From a virus: 20,269 bases of DNA. The position numbers and the translations under genes were made by a program. The notes beneath the pieces are model-generated. The model searched no databases. It was not told the DNA's origin and saw nothing but the letters and a program-made list of their open reading frames with translations. Every line of letters begins with the position of its first letter. The first letter of the stretch is position 1. Below, piece after piece: positions 20,146 through 20,269 of this stretch. The stretch is from the IMG/VR virus record IMGVR_UViG_3300021964_000729, positions 1 to 20,269 of that record; one strand, written 5' to 3'.

Positions 20146-20269
20146 ACTTCGTTTCCCCAACTTTGCCACCCATCTCGTTTTCTACGAGCAAAGAGTTCTA
20201 TATAAGGTCCACTTAACATTTTTTCTATATGTTCATAAACAATATCTGGTTTTCTACTATGTTCTTGTC
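20142..20269 (-). CDS. Partial CDS (C-terminus), MT-A70 family N6-adenine methyltransferase
   Basis: The last 41 codons of a gene that begins beyond the right edge. The visible end contains HSRKPDIVYEHIEKM, then GPYIELFARRKRDGWQSWGN and EV-stop. This HSxKP...xELFARRxxxGWxxWGNEV ending is characteristic of MT-A70 type methyltransferases (METTL3-related; phage and bacterial members methylate adenine in DNA). The catalytic DPPW-type motif would lie upstream, outside the window, so activity cannot be judged. Together with the following C5 methyltransferase it marks a DNA-modification cluster. Confidence 0.85.
   Translation of the reverse strand, partial: QEHSRKPDIVYEHIEKMLSGPYIELFARRKRDGWQSWGNEV

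Noticed and set aside
1-20269. tRNA genes, CRISPR arrays, integrase, insertion sequences, attachment sites
   Set aside because: None seen: no cloverleaf-like intergenic segment (gaps are at most about 110 nt), no regularly spaced repeats, no recombinase or transposase motifs. A covariance-model tRNA scan would settle the first.

Overview
The window looks like part of an AT-rich genome of a T4-like marine tailed phage (pelagiphage/cyanophage-type myovirus). Every supported gene lies on the minus strand, so transcription runs from base 20269 towards base 1. The phage assignment rests on a uvsX - small ORF - gene 41 cassette, T4-type late promoter boxes (TATAAATA), several virion-type proteins of the sort common in marine T4-like phages, and tightly packed genes that overlap as TAATG, ATGA or by 8 nt. 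I saw no tRNA, rRNA, CRISPR array, integrase or insertion sequence.

Layout, read in the direction of transcription. (1) 20269-18230 is a DNA-modification island: the C-terminus of an MT-A70 type adenine methyltransferase, a 31-aa membrane-peptide ORF with an embedded strong sigma70-type promoter, a cytosine-C5 DNA methyltransferase, and a CmoA-like SAM enzyme overlapping it by 8 nt. (2) 18221-17252 holds two unassigned phage proteins. (3) 17234-14237 is a replication/recombination block with a perfect sigma70 consensus promoter: uvsX, a small ORF where T4 has gene 40, the gene 41 helicase and a small basic protein. (4) 14233-4624 is a late operon behind a TATAAATA box: a KWDG-motif (DUF6267-type) protein, a 449-aa virion protein, a 13-codon micro-ORF, and then a series of proteins many of which carry short N-terminal leaders resembling the T4 internal-protein capsid-targeting peptide. 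The series includes a P-loop kinase, a nucleotidyltransferase/adenylyltransferase fusion and an 852-aa modular protein. (5) 4592-4056 is a 5'(3')-deoxyribonucleotidase-like gene with its own nearly leaderless promoter. (6) 4052-1 is a second late unit: small virion proteins, a hairpin, conserved small phage proteins, a DUF1353 membrane protein, and the start of a further gene running off the left edge.

The most interesting system is in (1). The C5 methyltransferase has all the usual catalytic motifs, but the nearly invariant Asn of motif X (IGNxVPP) is Arg359 (IGRMVPP). In the engineered enzyme M.MpeI, changing this Asn to Lys or Arg lets it use carboxy-SAM and make 5-carboxymethylcytosine. 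The next gene, translationally coupled, is a homologue of CmoA, the carboxy-SAM synthase. Together they suggest a natural phage pathway that puts a carboxymethyl (or other acidic SAM-derived) group on cytosine. The main caveat is that the Arg199 of E. coli CmoA that binds the carboxylate does not line up with an Arg here.

The second notable pattern is in (4) and (6): several genes carry N-terminal leaders ending in a (hydrophobic)-x-E|(A/G) site, two of them with the site after residue 10 exactly as in T4 internal proteins. This suggests a set of proteins and enzymes packaged in the capsid, trimmed by the prohead protease and possibly injected into the host.
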